DNA of 64,000 nt, from NCBI RefSeq assembly GCF_040253585.1, contig NZ_JBELAU010000007.1:310001-374000 (forward strand), given 5' to 3'. Numbering within the stretch: position 1 is the first letter of the stretch; every line of letters starts with the position of its first letter. Source of the stretch: Emticicia sp040253585 (GTDB lineage Bacteria > Bacteroidota > Bacteroidia > Cytophagales > Spirosomataceae). Below are positions 17,483 through 24,628 of this stretch, one piece after another. The notes beneath the pieces are model-generated. The model worked only from the letters and a program-made list of their open reading frames with translations, searched no databases and was not told the origin of the DNA. The position numbers and the translations under genes were made by a program.

Positions 17483-18997
17483 TTATCTAAAATCATCTTC
17501 GTCGTCATCGCCGAAATTCATCTTATTGGGGTCGAACATACTATCCAATAAATCTTTGAATTGCAGACCTGTGTCCAAGTTTTGCTTGCTGATAAGAGAG
17601 TATTCAGCCAAACCATGAAGAGCAAATTCCATCATAAAAAGTTTGTCATCTTCGCCCAAACGTTCGTGGTAGCCTTCTACCAATTCCTCCAAGCCTTCAA
17701 TTGTTTTCAATCTTGCACGATATTCTCGGTCGGTGAGGTCATTCGTGAAATCAATTATATTGCCTTCGCCAAACCAATTTGAAACTTGTTGAAACGGATT
17801 TTTACCCGATTTCTTTTTCTTTACAGCTTCTGGATTCGGGAAATATTTCAAAAATTCCGTTCGCATAGCTTTCCCGATGAGGCTTTGAGCCACATAAACT
17901 GGGCCTTCTACTTCTCCTTCATAAACCAATTCGATTTTTCCGTTGATGGCAGCAATTGCTCCGTAAATATCTGATACCCTTGCGTTTACGTTTTTCTCAC
18001 CGTTAATTAATGAACGTCTTTCTGCTGAACTTAATAAATTTTCATAAGCAGAAATTGTCATACGAGCCGAAACCCCACTTTTGGCATCGACATATTCGCT
18101 TTGGCGAGCTTCAACTGCGATTTGCTCAACCAAATCCTTCAGAATATCATTCACAACGATTTTCTTCTGACCATCTTTAATGATAGCTTCTTGTTCGGTA
18201 ATTTTACGCCCAATTTCGATAGATTTCGGGTAGTGAGTCACAATCTGGCTATCAATACGGTCTTTGAGTGGCGTTACGATACTTCCACGATTGGTATAAT
18301 CTTCGGGGTTTGCCGTGAATACAAATTGAATATCAAGCGGCATACGAAGTTTAAAACCACGAATCTGAATATCGCCTTCTTGCAAAATATTAAACAACGA
18401 AACCTGAATACGAGCCTGTAAGTCGGGTAATTCGTTAATCACAAAAATACAGCGGTGTGAGCGTGGAATCATACCAAAGTGAATCACACGTTCGTCAGAA
18501 TAAGGCAAGCGTAATGTAGCCGCTTTGATAGGGTCAACATCACCGATTAAGTCGGCAATCGAAACATCAGGCGTTGCCAATTTTTCATTGTAACGTTCGT
18601 CACGGTGCAGCCATGCGACAGGGGTTGCGTCACCTTTTTCGGCAATTAAATCTTTGGCAAATCGTGAAAGTGGTTCGAGTGGGTCGTCGTTGAGTTCAGA
18701 ACCTTCCACAATTGGCACATATTCATCTAAAAGATTGACCATCAGGCGAGCAATACGAGTTTTTGCTTGCCCACGTAAACCCAGTAAGTTGATGTGGTGC
18801 ATCGAAAGAATCGCTTTTTCAACATCGGGAATAACGGTGTCTTCGTATCCCCAAATTCCTGGAAAAACCGACTCTTTATTTTTAAGTTTCTCAACTAAAT
18901 TATCACGAAGTTCTTGTTTGATGGATTTTGGGCAGTAGCCGCTGGCTTTTAATTCGCCAAGTGTTTTTATTTTTAAAATATTCTTATCGAATGTCAT
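17483..18997 (-). CDS. MoxR/magnesium-chelatase-like AAA+ ATPase
   Basis: 504 residues from the ATG at 18997 (the open frame extends to 19099 but crosses an intergenic repeat). One AAA+ module with Walker A GLRGQAKTRIARL, Walker B in CIFVINELPDL (an Asn follows where chelatase I has Asp-Glu), sensor 1 FVFTANPEDYTNRG and a sensor 2/lid region around VSARMTISAYENLLS. The layout is that of ChlI/BchI-type and MoxR chaperone ATPases. Bacteroidota carry it without cobalamin or chlorophyll genes, so a role in metal insertion is not implied. C-terminal ~60 residues end in an acidic tail (NFGDDDEDDF). Confidence 0.8.
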   Translation of the reverse strand: MTFDKNILKIKTLGELKASGYCPKSIKQELRDNLVEKLKNKESVFPGIWGYEDTVIPDVEKAILSMHHINLLGLRGQAKTRIARLMVNLLDEYVPIVEGSELNDDPLEPLSRFAKDLIAEKGDATPVAWLHRDERYNEKLATPDVSIADLIGDVDPIKAATLRLPYSDERVIHFGMIPRSHRCIFVINELPDLQARIQVSLFNILQEGDIQIRGFKLRMPLDIQFVFTANPEDYTNRGSIVTPLKDRIDSQIVTHYPKSIEIGRKITEQEAIIKDGQKKIVVNDILKDLVEQIAVEARQSEYVDAKSGVSARMTISAYENLLSSAERRSLINGEKNVNARVSDIYGAIAAINGKIELVYEGEVEGPVYVAQSLIGKAMRTEFLKYFPNPEAVKKKKSGKNPFQQVSNWFGEGNIIDFTNDLTDREYRARLKTIEGLEELVEGYHERLGEDDKLFMMEFALHGLAEYSLISKQNLDTGLQFKDLLDSMFDPNKMNFGDDDEDDFR

Positions 18998-19004
18998 GTA
19001 TTTA

Positions 19005-19039
19005 ATGGATAATGTAGAATTGAAAATGAAAAATGAGCT
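19005..19039. repeat. Heptamer array upstream of the AAA+ gene
   Basis: Five contiguous 7-bp units of form ATKNANA (atggata, atgtaga, attgaaa and two more). It is the same unit family as at 8383-8424. Confidence 0.6.
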
Positions 19040-19082
19040 TCTTCTGAATAACGGTTTTTCGGAAGAAATGGTTTGAGAGCTT

Positions 19083-19139
19083 GTACGACAATTTTCCAAA
19101 TTGTCAATGTGTGCGAAACAATTTGGAAAATTGTTGTAC
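19083..19139. repeat. Long inverted repeat, GTACRACAA family
   Basis: 22-bp arms at 19083-19104 and 19118-19139 pair with one mismatch (gtacgacaattttcc... against ...ggaaaattgttgtac), with a 13-nt loop. Related palindromes occur at 52727-52750 and 61372-61437. Confidence 0.7.
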
Positions 19140-19156
19140 GATTTTTTGGAAACACA

Positions 19157-19194
19157 AAAGCCATTTAAGCTGTATTTAGTGCTTAAATGGCTTT
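19157..19194 (-). terminator. Hairpin downstream of the small membrane protein gene
   Basis: Perfect 14-bp arms aaagccatttaagc (19157-19170) and gcttaaatggcttt (19181-19194) with a 10-nt loop, 18 bp after the small gene's stop. It has no strong T tract. Confidence 0.5.
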
Positions 19195-19211
19195 CATAAA
19201 ATCTTTATTTT

Positions 19212-19331
19212 TAACTACACTGACCCAAAATTACCCAAATAATTACGAAAACGATGATTGTGCCGAAGCAGCCTCCGCCGAGTTTTTTTGCTCCGTAGCC
19301 AGCGATTAATCCTCTAAATAAGTTGTTCATG
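19212..19331 (-). CDS. Small membrane protein, 39 residues
   Basis: ATG at 19331, TAA at 19212-19214. The product has a Gly-rich amphipathic start (FRGLIAGYGAKKLGGGCFG) and one hydrophobic helix, IIVFVIIWVIL, ending GQCS. It begins 29 bp after the nagA stop on the same strand and is followed by a hairpin, so it is probably the last gene of that transcript. Too short for usual gene calling; the Gly-rich plus single-helix make-up resembles small conserved proteins of Bacteroidota, but this was not checked by search. Confidence 0.65.
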
Positions 19332-19360
19332 GTAGTGAAATTTAGTTTTGAAAAGATGAA

Positions 19361-20503
19361 TTATAAAATCAATGGGGTGAAGTTAGTCAATTTTTCGTCA
19401 AAAACAACAAATTTAGCAGGAAAGCCTTCGGCAATTTGTCCGATTTCGGCATCAATACCCAAAGCTTTTGCAGGGCGAATAGTTGCCATTTTGATGGCTT
19501 CTTCGAGCGAAATTCCTACTTTTTCAACGGCATTTCTGACACAATCGGCCATCGAGACGGCTGCTCCTGCCAGATTCCCTTCTGAGTTTCGGTACTGTCC
19601 GTTTTCGAGATAAGCATCAAACTCTTCCCATTGAAATTGTTTTACCTTTTCACCTACAAAAAGAGCATCCGAAATCAAGAAAAGTTTATCTTGTTTGATT
19701 TTATAGGCAATTCGAGCGGCGGCATAATCACAATGAAAACCATCTAAGATAATTGGAGCATAAACTTCTGGGCTATCAAAAGTTGCACCCACAACCCCAG
19801 GTTCACGGTGGCCCATTTGTGTCATGGCGTTGTAGAGATGCGTACAAAGTGTAATTCCTTGATTATAAGCTTGTTTTGCTTGTTTGTAAGTAGCGTTTGA
19901 ATGCCCAAGCGAGATTTTTATGCCGCTTTCGAGCAGCATATCAATTTGTTCGGGCGTAAAGTTTTCGGCGGCTATGGTCATTAATTTGATAATTCCTTTG
20001 CCGTATTTTATGATTTCTTCTAACTCGTTATTACTTGGTTTTTTGATATATCGAGCCAAATGAGCTCCACGTTTGGCAAGATTCAGAAATGGACCTTCGA
20101 GGTGCATTCCAAGCACGCCTGAGTGCGGTTCGCCGCCCGTTGAATTTTTGAGTAAAAAACTGCGAGTTGCTTCGATTCCTTTCAAGATATTTTCGAGTGG
20201 TGAAGTAATGAGCGTAGGCAGTACGTGCGTAGTACCAAGTTTGAGGCTTGACTCATGAATATCTTCTATGGTTTCTTCGTTGGCGTGTTGAGTAAAATAA
20301 AACTTTTCACCTCCATTAATGTGCGTGTCAACAAATCCCGCTGATATATGTTCGCCTGCCAAGTCTATGGTTTTTGCGTCAGAGTGGAACGCCACCCGCC
20401 TGTGGTCAGACGTTGAAATTCTACCATTTTCGATAATAATTGAGTGATTCTGAAGTACTTCCGTTCCTGTGTGAACGGTGGCGTTCGTGATGATGGTTTG
20501 CAT
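19361..20503 (-). CDS. nagA: N-acetylglucosamine-6-phosphate deacetylase
   Basis: 380 residues, full length. It deacetylates GlcNAc-6-phosphate in amino-sugar and peptidoglycan recycling. Amidohydrolase-superfamily motifs: DTHINGGEKF near the N-terminus, metal Glu in GMHLEGPFLN, metal His in ISLGHSNATY and in CTHLYNAMTQMGHREPG, and the catalytic Asp in LFLISDALFVGE. The HxH metal pair of the superfamily is reduced to HIN, as in NagA. The start is 5 bp from a hairpin ending the regulator gene upstream. Confidence 0.95.
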   Translation of the reverse strand: MQTIITNATVHTGTEVLQNHSIIIENGRISTSDHRRVAFHSDAKTIDLAGEHISAGFVDTHINGGEKFYFTQHANEETIEDIHESSLKLGTTHVLPTLITSPLENILKGIEATRSFLLKNSTGGEPHSGVLGMHLEGPFLNLAKRGAHLARYIKKPSNNELEEIIKYGKGIIKLMTIAAENFTPEQIDMLLESGIKISLGHSNATYKQAKQAYNQGITLCTHLYNAMTQMGHREPGVVGATFDSPEVYAPIILDGFHCDYAAARIAYKIKQDKLFLISDALFVGEKVKQFQWEEFDAYLENGQYRNSEGNLAGAAVSMADCVRNAVEKVGISLEEAIKMATIRPAKALGIDAEIGQIAEGFPAKFVVFDEKLTNFTPLIL

Positions 20504-20508
20504 AAAAT

Positions 20509-20535
20509 AACTTGCTCGGGTTGAGCGAGCAAGTT
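20509..20535 (-). terminator. Hairpin between the LytTR gene and nagA
   Basis: Perfect 10-bp arms aacttgctcg (20509-20518) and cgagcaagtt (20526-20535) with a 7-nt loop. On the minus strand it is followed by TTATTTT and then the nagA ATG, so it could end the LytTR transcript or sit in the nagA leader. Confidence 0.6.
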
Positions 20536-20572
20536 AAGAAAAAACGATGAATGAATCAGAATAGGACGTAAA

Positions 20573-20893
20573 TCATAAGCTTTTGTTTTGGTCGAGGTGT
20601 ATTTGTTTTTTCACCATAGTCAGTTTTCTGCGTGAGACCTCTAAGATTTTGCCATTTGTAAGTTGAATTGTGCCTTTTTTCCCTTTTTGGTCAAAATGCT
20701 TGATAAATTGAGGATTCAACAAAAAAGATTTATGTACACGCAAAAAACCATTTAATTGAACATCAGTTTCGTACTTTTTGAGTGTAAAGGATGATATCAT
20801 CTTTTTTCCATTTTTTAGATGGAAAATTGTATAATTAATGTCTGCTTCGAGATAAGTTATCTCGTTGTTTTCGGGAGTTTTGAGAGGAGTCAT
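20573..20893 (-). CDS. Stand-alone LytTR DNA-binding domain protein
   Basis: 106 residues consisting almost only of a LytTR domain: ITYLEADINYTIFHLKNGKKM, the LNGFLRVHKSFLLNPQFIKHF core and the closing GKILEVSRRKLTMVKKQI. No receiver or membrane segment, so activity must be set by expression or a partner. The gene follows the LuxR-type gene by 36 bp on the same strand, making a two-regulator unit behind the HopA1/kinase operon. Confidence 0.88.
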   Translation of the reverse strand: MTPLKTPENNEITYLEADINYTIFHLKNGKKMISSFTLKKYETDVQLNGFLRVHKSFLLNPQFIKHFDQKGKKGTIQLTNGKILEVSRRKLTMVKKQIHLDQNKSL

Positions 20894-20929
20894 TAAGGCT
20901 ATATATTTAGGAGTTTGAGCGAAGAGTAA

Positions 20930-21562
20930 TTAAACAAGTTGCCAGCGATGAGCAAAATTGACGATACTCACAACATTGCGAGCATTGAGTTTTCGAGTGA
21001 TATTTTTTCGATAAGTATCAACCGTAAATTCACTCACACACAGCTTTTCAGCGATTTCGGCTGATAAGAATTCGAGAGCTATGAGCCTAATTACTTCTAA
21101 CTCACGGGTTGTGAGTGAGTAGCGGGCCACGAGTTCGTGCTGGTATTCAGTGCTGAGGCTACTAAAGAGAGATTCTTTAGCGAGTTTGACCTTCATTCCA
21201 TTATTGACCTTTTTGATGCATTCAAGTAAGTAGTGTTGATTACTACATTTAGAGACAAAGCAGTCGGCAATAAATGAGATTTTTTTTAGACAAGAAGCCG
21301 CTATTGAATCGTGCAGAATCAATATTTTACCAGTATAAATATCTTTTAGTCTTTTTTGAAGTGTTAAATCTCCTTGAAAGAAAAAATTAGCGTCAATAAT
21401 AAGAATATCACAGGTAGATTTTTGAAGAGAATTGATCAGATCTCGATTATTATTGGCAATACCGACAATTTGAAAATTATCGGATAGTGCCAACATCATC
21501 GACAATCCTTCGGCGAAAAGTTGATAGCTATCAGCAAGGAAAAGTTTTACTTTAGGGTTCAT
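20930..21562 (-). CDS. LuxR-family response regulator with degenerate receiver
   Basis: 210 residues. Residues 1-~120 resemble a CheY-like receiver but the acidic pair is reduced (KLFLADSYQLFAEG, where Asp-Asp is usual). The phospho-acceptor position is in DILIIDANFFFQGD, and the conserved Lys strand reads ADCFVSKCS. The C-terminal LuxR HTH is intact (LTTRELEVIRLIALEFLSAEIAEKLCVSEFTVDTYRKNI). Phosphorylation is therefore doubtful. It lies between the HopA1/kinase operon and the LytTR gene, all on the minus strand. Confidence 0.85.
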   Translation of the reverse strand: MNPKVKLFLADSYQLFAEGLSMMLALSDNFQIVGIANNNRDLINSLQKSTCDILIIDANFFFQGDLTLQKRLKDIYTGKILILHDSIAASCLKKISFIADCFVSKCSNQHYLLECIKKVNNGMKVKLAKESLFSSLSTEYQHELVARYSLTTRELEVIRLIALEFLSAEIAEKLCVSEFTVDTYRKNITRKLNARNVVSIVNFAHRWQLV

Positions 21563-21649
21563 AGCAAGCAGTAGTTTTGAGCATCGGAGTAACGATACAA
21601 ATCTCCGCTAAGTTACGCTACCGTTCAATACTGCTTTGCCATGATTTTA

Positions 21650-21671
21650 TCTACTGTCTGGACAGTAGATT
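21650..21671. promoter_or_regulatory. 22-bp palindrome, possible operator
   Basis: Perfect 10-bp arms atctactgtc and gacagtagat with a 2-bp centre, in the 143-bp gap between the HopA1-like gene and the LuxR-type gene, 88 bp before the latter's start. The tiny centre fits a dimeric protein site better than an RNA hairpin. Confidence 0.5.
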
Positions 21672-21705
21672 GTTGAGAAAAGTTTGATTTTGTCTATAGA
21701 ATGTC

Positions 21706-22686
21706 TTAATTAAAGTCATAAGGAAATCTTGAGTTTGGGTTTAAGTAGAATTTCTCAAGGTCATAGCCTTGGCTCTCTATGTGGGTAATGATATAATTAA
21801 CCCATTCTGATTTGGGAAGTTTATTTTCGTGTGCCTGCCCGATTCCCTCCGCAATCAACCTACAACGACTCATTCCAAAACTTTCATTGGGGTTTGGAGG
21901 ATTTTCGGCGAAGCCGATACCATCATACAGTTTTAGGGTGAATAATGGGACTGCGGTTTTTAGTTTATTTTTCAATGTATTGAAAATAGGTTTGATTACT
22001 GTCCAACTAACGGATAAATCATACTTGTTTAAATACAATACACCTGCATCTGGTCGATTATATAAATTAGGGTTTTTAAGGCATTTAAAGTGAAAAAAAA
22101 CTTTATGTTTATTTAATTTATCTGAAAGTTCCCTAATAATAAGAGTGCTGCTTATTGCATGAAGGTTAAAATAAAATCTTACCAAGGTTTGAGGATAATC
22201 GTAGTTAATAGTATTTCCTAAAACATAGTAAAAACTATCGTTTGGGTCTATTACTTCTTTCGGTGAATAAATTTGTATTATATTCCCTGGCTTTGTCTCA
22301 GAATTAGTTGACGATATATTTAAGAAATGACCACTATGAATAAGCTTACGTAGGTTTTTGTTTTCAGCAATTATACTGCCATCACTATTAACGGAAATAA
22401 CTTTAAAGCCTTTTATTATTTTGTTTTTACTGATATTGGCTTTTCGAAGAATATTTAAATAATCCTTTGGGTTATTTAAATATAAATCCCCATCTGAACC
22501 TTTTGAATAGAAATATTTATATATTTCAGCCGTCAATTTTTTTTCCCTTTGTTGTTTTTTATCTATTTCAAACATTGAAATAATATAATCGTGTTTAAGG
22601 GGTAGTGATTGAATGAAAACCTTACCTAACGAAGATATTTCTATTTCATTTACGATTTGTGCTATTTGTTTGTAGTAATTATTCAT
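21706..22686 (-). CDS. HopA1-family protein (putative phospho-Ser/Thr lyase)
   Basis: 326 residues. The C-terminal two thirds carry the pattern of the 'T3SS effector HopA1' family: RFYFN (170-174), FHFKC (198-202), YNRPDAGVLYL (209-219), LFTLKLYDGIGFAENP (248-263) and SFGMSRCRLIAEGI (269-282). In class V lanthipeptide clusters a protein of this family is thought to eliminate phosphate from Ser/Thr phosphorylated by an APH-fold kinase. Here the kinase-like gene lies 13 bp upstream on the same strand. There is no signal peptide and no type III secretion gene nearby, so an effector role is unlikely. The N-terminal ~150 residues are not recognised. The substrate is unknown. Confidence 0.75.
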   Translation of the reverse strand: MNNYYKQIAQIVNEIEISSLGKVFIQSLPLKHDYIISMFEIDKKQQREKKLTAEIYKYFYSKGSDGDLYLNNPKDYLNILRKANISKNKIIKGFKVISVNSDGSIIAENKNLRKLIHSGHFLNISSTNSETKPGNIIQIYSPKEVIDPNDSFYYVLGNTINYDYPQTLVRFYFNLHAISSTLIIRELSDKLNKHKVFFHFKCLKNPNLYNRPDAGVLYLNKYDLSVSWTVIKPIFNTLKNKLKTAVPLFTLKLYDGIGFAENPPNPNESFGMSRCRLIAEGIGQAHENKLPKSEWVNYIITHIESQGYDLEKFYLNPNSRFPYDFN

Positions 22687-22699
22687 GAAGTATTCAAAT

Positions 22700-23701
22700 T
22701 TAATCCCATATTTTAAAATACAGACTGGGTGTTTTGAGTAAACTTTCAGCTAATAATATCAGTTGAGTATCTCTTTTGTTTAAATGATTTTCAGCACCAG
22801 CGACTTCCAATAATTTGTCAATAGTTGCCACTGCAAAAAAGCATATAAGTTTTGTTTTTCTTGTTTCGTCAAATTCCATCTCACAGCTTTGAAGAAATGC
22901 CTTTAATGACTTCATCAAAATATTATTATCTAAAATTGGGTTCAATGGTGTGTAGCTATTGATTAGCACAATTTTTTCTTTTGATAATATTTCTAATGTA
23001 ATATTTCGCAGACAGCATGCAATATCCCAGTTAATATCCCCTAACGAAGCACCTTCCCAATCAGTTAAGTAAATATGAGAAGTTTTCTGATGTATTAGAA
23101 AATTTTCAAACTTAATATCCGTGTGAACAATGCTATTGATGCACCACATTTTTTTTACTTTTTCATAACCCTCAATTAAAATCTCATTATTGAAAATATA
23201 GTCCATAAAAATATTATCTTTTAAAATATTATGAGATTGGCTAATATCAATAAAGAAGGGATTATAGAGAGGCTCAAATGGCATTTCTTTAGATAATTGA
23301 ATCTCACTATATTCTTTTAAAATATTACCAATTTTGCTTGTTATTGAAGAAGTTATTTCTTTTTTTAGCAGATATTTCTTAAGGGATATACCGTTAGAGA
23401 TGAGATCCCAAATAGCAATGTTAAATAGAGAATCATACCCTAAAAAATTTGGTAGTAGCCGTCTTACTGAGGCTATGTTATTTTTTTCAACGAAAGTATA
23501 AAAAATGGATTCTCTTTGAAATAACTTTATTGACTCTGTTGAATTATTCTTTACTTGTTTTAGGAAAAAACCATCCTTTTGTTTTAGGTAAACTTTAAAA
23601 CAAAAGTTTCGGGAATTATTCAATAGAATAATACGTGAAACTTCACTATCTACACCTAACTCTTTTAAATATATATCTATGGTTTTTTTACATAACAACA
23701 T
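22700..23701 (-). CDS. APH-fold (aminoglycoside phosphotransferase-like) kinase
   Basis: 333 residues from the ATG at 23701 (the frame extends to 23746 but would overlap the divergent gene). Kinase-like features: nucleotide-binding Lys in FFLKQVK (Lys48), catalytic loop VHTDIKFENFLIH (His193, Asp195, Asn200), and metal-binding LTDWEGASLGDINWDIACC (Asp214, Asp222/226). Such enzymes modify antibiotics or, together with a HopA1-like protein, phosphorylate precursor peptides in class V lanthipeptide synthesis. The 13-bp spacing to the HopA1-like gene favours the second role (inference). Codon use is AT-rich compared with housekeeping neighbours. Confidence 0.8.
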   Translation of the reverse strand: MLLCKKTIDIYLKELGVDSEVSRIILLNNSRNFCFKVYLKQKDGFFLKQVKNNSTESIKLFQRESIFYTFVEKNNIASVRRLLPNFLGYDSLFNIAIWDLISNGISLKKYLLKKEITSSITSKIGNILKEYSEIQLSKEMPFEPLYNPFFIDISQSHNILKDNIFMDYIFNNEILIEGYEKVKKMWCINSIVHTDIKFENFLIHQKTSHIYLTDWEGASLGDINWDIACCLRNITLEILSKEKIVLINSYTPLNPILDNNILMKSLKAFLQSCEMEFDETRKTKLICFFAVATIDKLLEVAGAENHLNKRDTQLILLAESLLKTPSLYFKIWD

Positions 23702-23719
23702 ACTCACTTGGATTAATAT

Positions 23720-24628
23720 ATGAAATATAAAATAAAGAAAAAACATTTAATAATTTTGTTTTTAGCTGCAAGTAATACCATTTTAGCACAGCAAACAAAA
23801 GTCTTAATTACTCCAGAGTTGAGCCAGCCTATGAAAAATGGCTATTATGTTCAAGATAAGGAGGACAATAGTAAAAAGTTTTTTCTGTATAAAAACAGTA
23901 AAAACTACGAAGTTAATTTAATGCTGCTGGATTCTATAATCAAGACACAAGATTTTGCTAAAATTAAAGTAAATTTAAACAATCATTTTATCGAAGAGAT
24001 TAAATTGACAGGAGCGACTTCCATTGATGATAATGTTTGCGACCCAAAAAAGATGGTAGAGTGTACAGCATCAATAGAACACTTTATTAAGAGTCATCCA
24101 GACTTTAGAAAACATGAAAATAGTGGTAAGCAGGTCAATTTGTCAATCGGACAAACTACGTCTCTTATCAACGAGTGCATAACACAAATGCGGAAAGACA
24201 ATTTTGATTTTTTATGCACTAACGGTTGCCAAGTAATTGCTGAGTATATTAATCAATTTTTTGATAAAAAGGGGATAGAAACTAAAAAAGCTTTTTATAT
24301 GTCAAAAGTGGAAGGAAAATGCGTTTGTTCTTCTAAACTTGATATCAAATGGAAGTACCATGTAGCACCTATTATTAAAGTTAATAAAACTGAATACGTA
24401 ATAGATATGCCTTCAAGTAAAGGAAAGGTTTCAGAAATGTTGGTTACTTTAACCAATTGGGAAAAGACACATTTTATAAAATCATCAACTGATACATTAA
24501 TCATTCACCCCGCTGCGATCTTGTCAATAGAATTAGGAGTTGCTACTAATAATAGTACGTTGACTACATTTTACCCAAAACCGATTAACACTTTAAAGAA
24601 CAAACAGAATGCTATTCTTAACCAATAA
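23720..24628 (+). CDS. Secreted protein-glutaminase-like protein
   Basis: 302 residues with a Sec signal (MKYKIKKKHLIILFLAASNT..., cleavage near residue 24). The C-terminal half matches the bacterial protein-glutaminase (Gln_deamidase_2, transglutaminase-like) pattern: Cys170 in NGCQVIAEYINQFF, His214 in WKYHVAPIIKV, and Asp229 in EYVIDMPSSKGKVSEM, a Cys-His-Asp triad. Such enzymes deamidate protein-bound glutamine. The start is only 18 bp from the divergent kinase gene, and the stop overlaps the next gene by 20 bp, tying it to a sensor kinase. It is a family inference from motifs; the substrate is unknown. Confidence 0.7.
   Translation: MKYKIKKKHLIILFLAASNTILAQQTKVLITPELSQPMKNGYYVQDKEDNSKKFFLYKNSKNYEVNLMLLDSIIKTQDFAKIKVNLNNHFIEEIKLTGATSIDDNVCDPKKMVECTASIEHFIKSHPDFRKHENSGKQVNLSIGQTTSLINECITQMRKDNFDFLCTNGCQVIAEYINQFFDKKGIETKKAFYMSKVEGKCVCSSKLDIKWKYHVAPIIKVNKTEYVIDMPSSKGKVSEMLVTLTNWEKTHFIKSSTDTLIIHPAAILSIELGVATNNSTLTTFYPKPINTLKNKQNAILNQ

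Noticed and set aside
17483..18997. Subunit of a true magnesium or cobalt chelatase
   Set aside because: No large chelatase subunit, chlorophyll or cobalamin gene is nearby; general MoxR/ChlI-like ATPase is the safer call.
21563..21705. Precursor peptide for the HopA1/APH pair in the adjacent gap
   Set aside because: Only frames of about 10 residues exist on either strand (for example from 21642), with no leader/core pattern.
21706..22686. Type III secretion effector
   Set aside because: Despite the family name HopA1, no secretion genes or chaperone are nearby and the kinase neighbour explains it better.
22700..23701. Aminoglycoside resistance gene
   Set aside because: The fold matches, but tight linkage to a HopA1-like gene and the regulators argues against a stand-alone resistance enzyme; not excluded.
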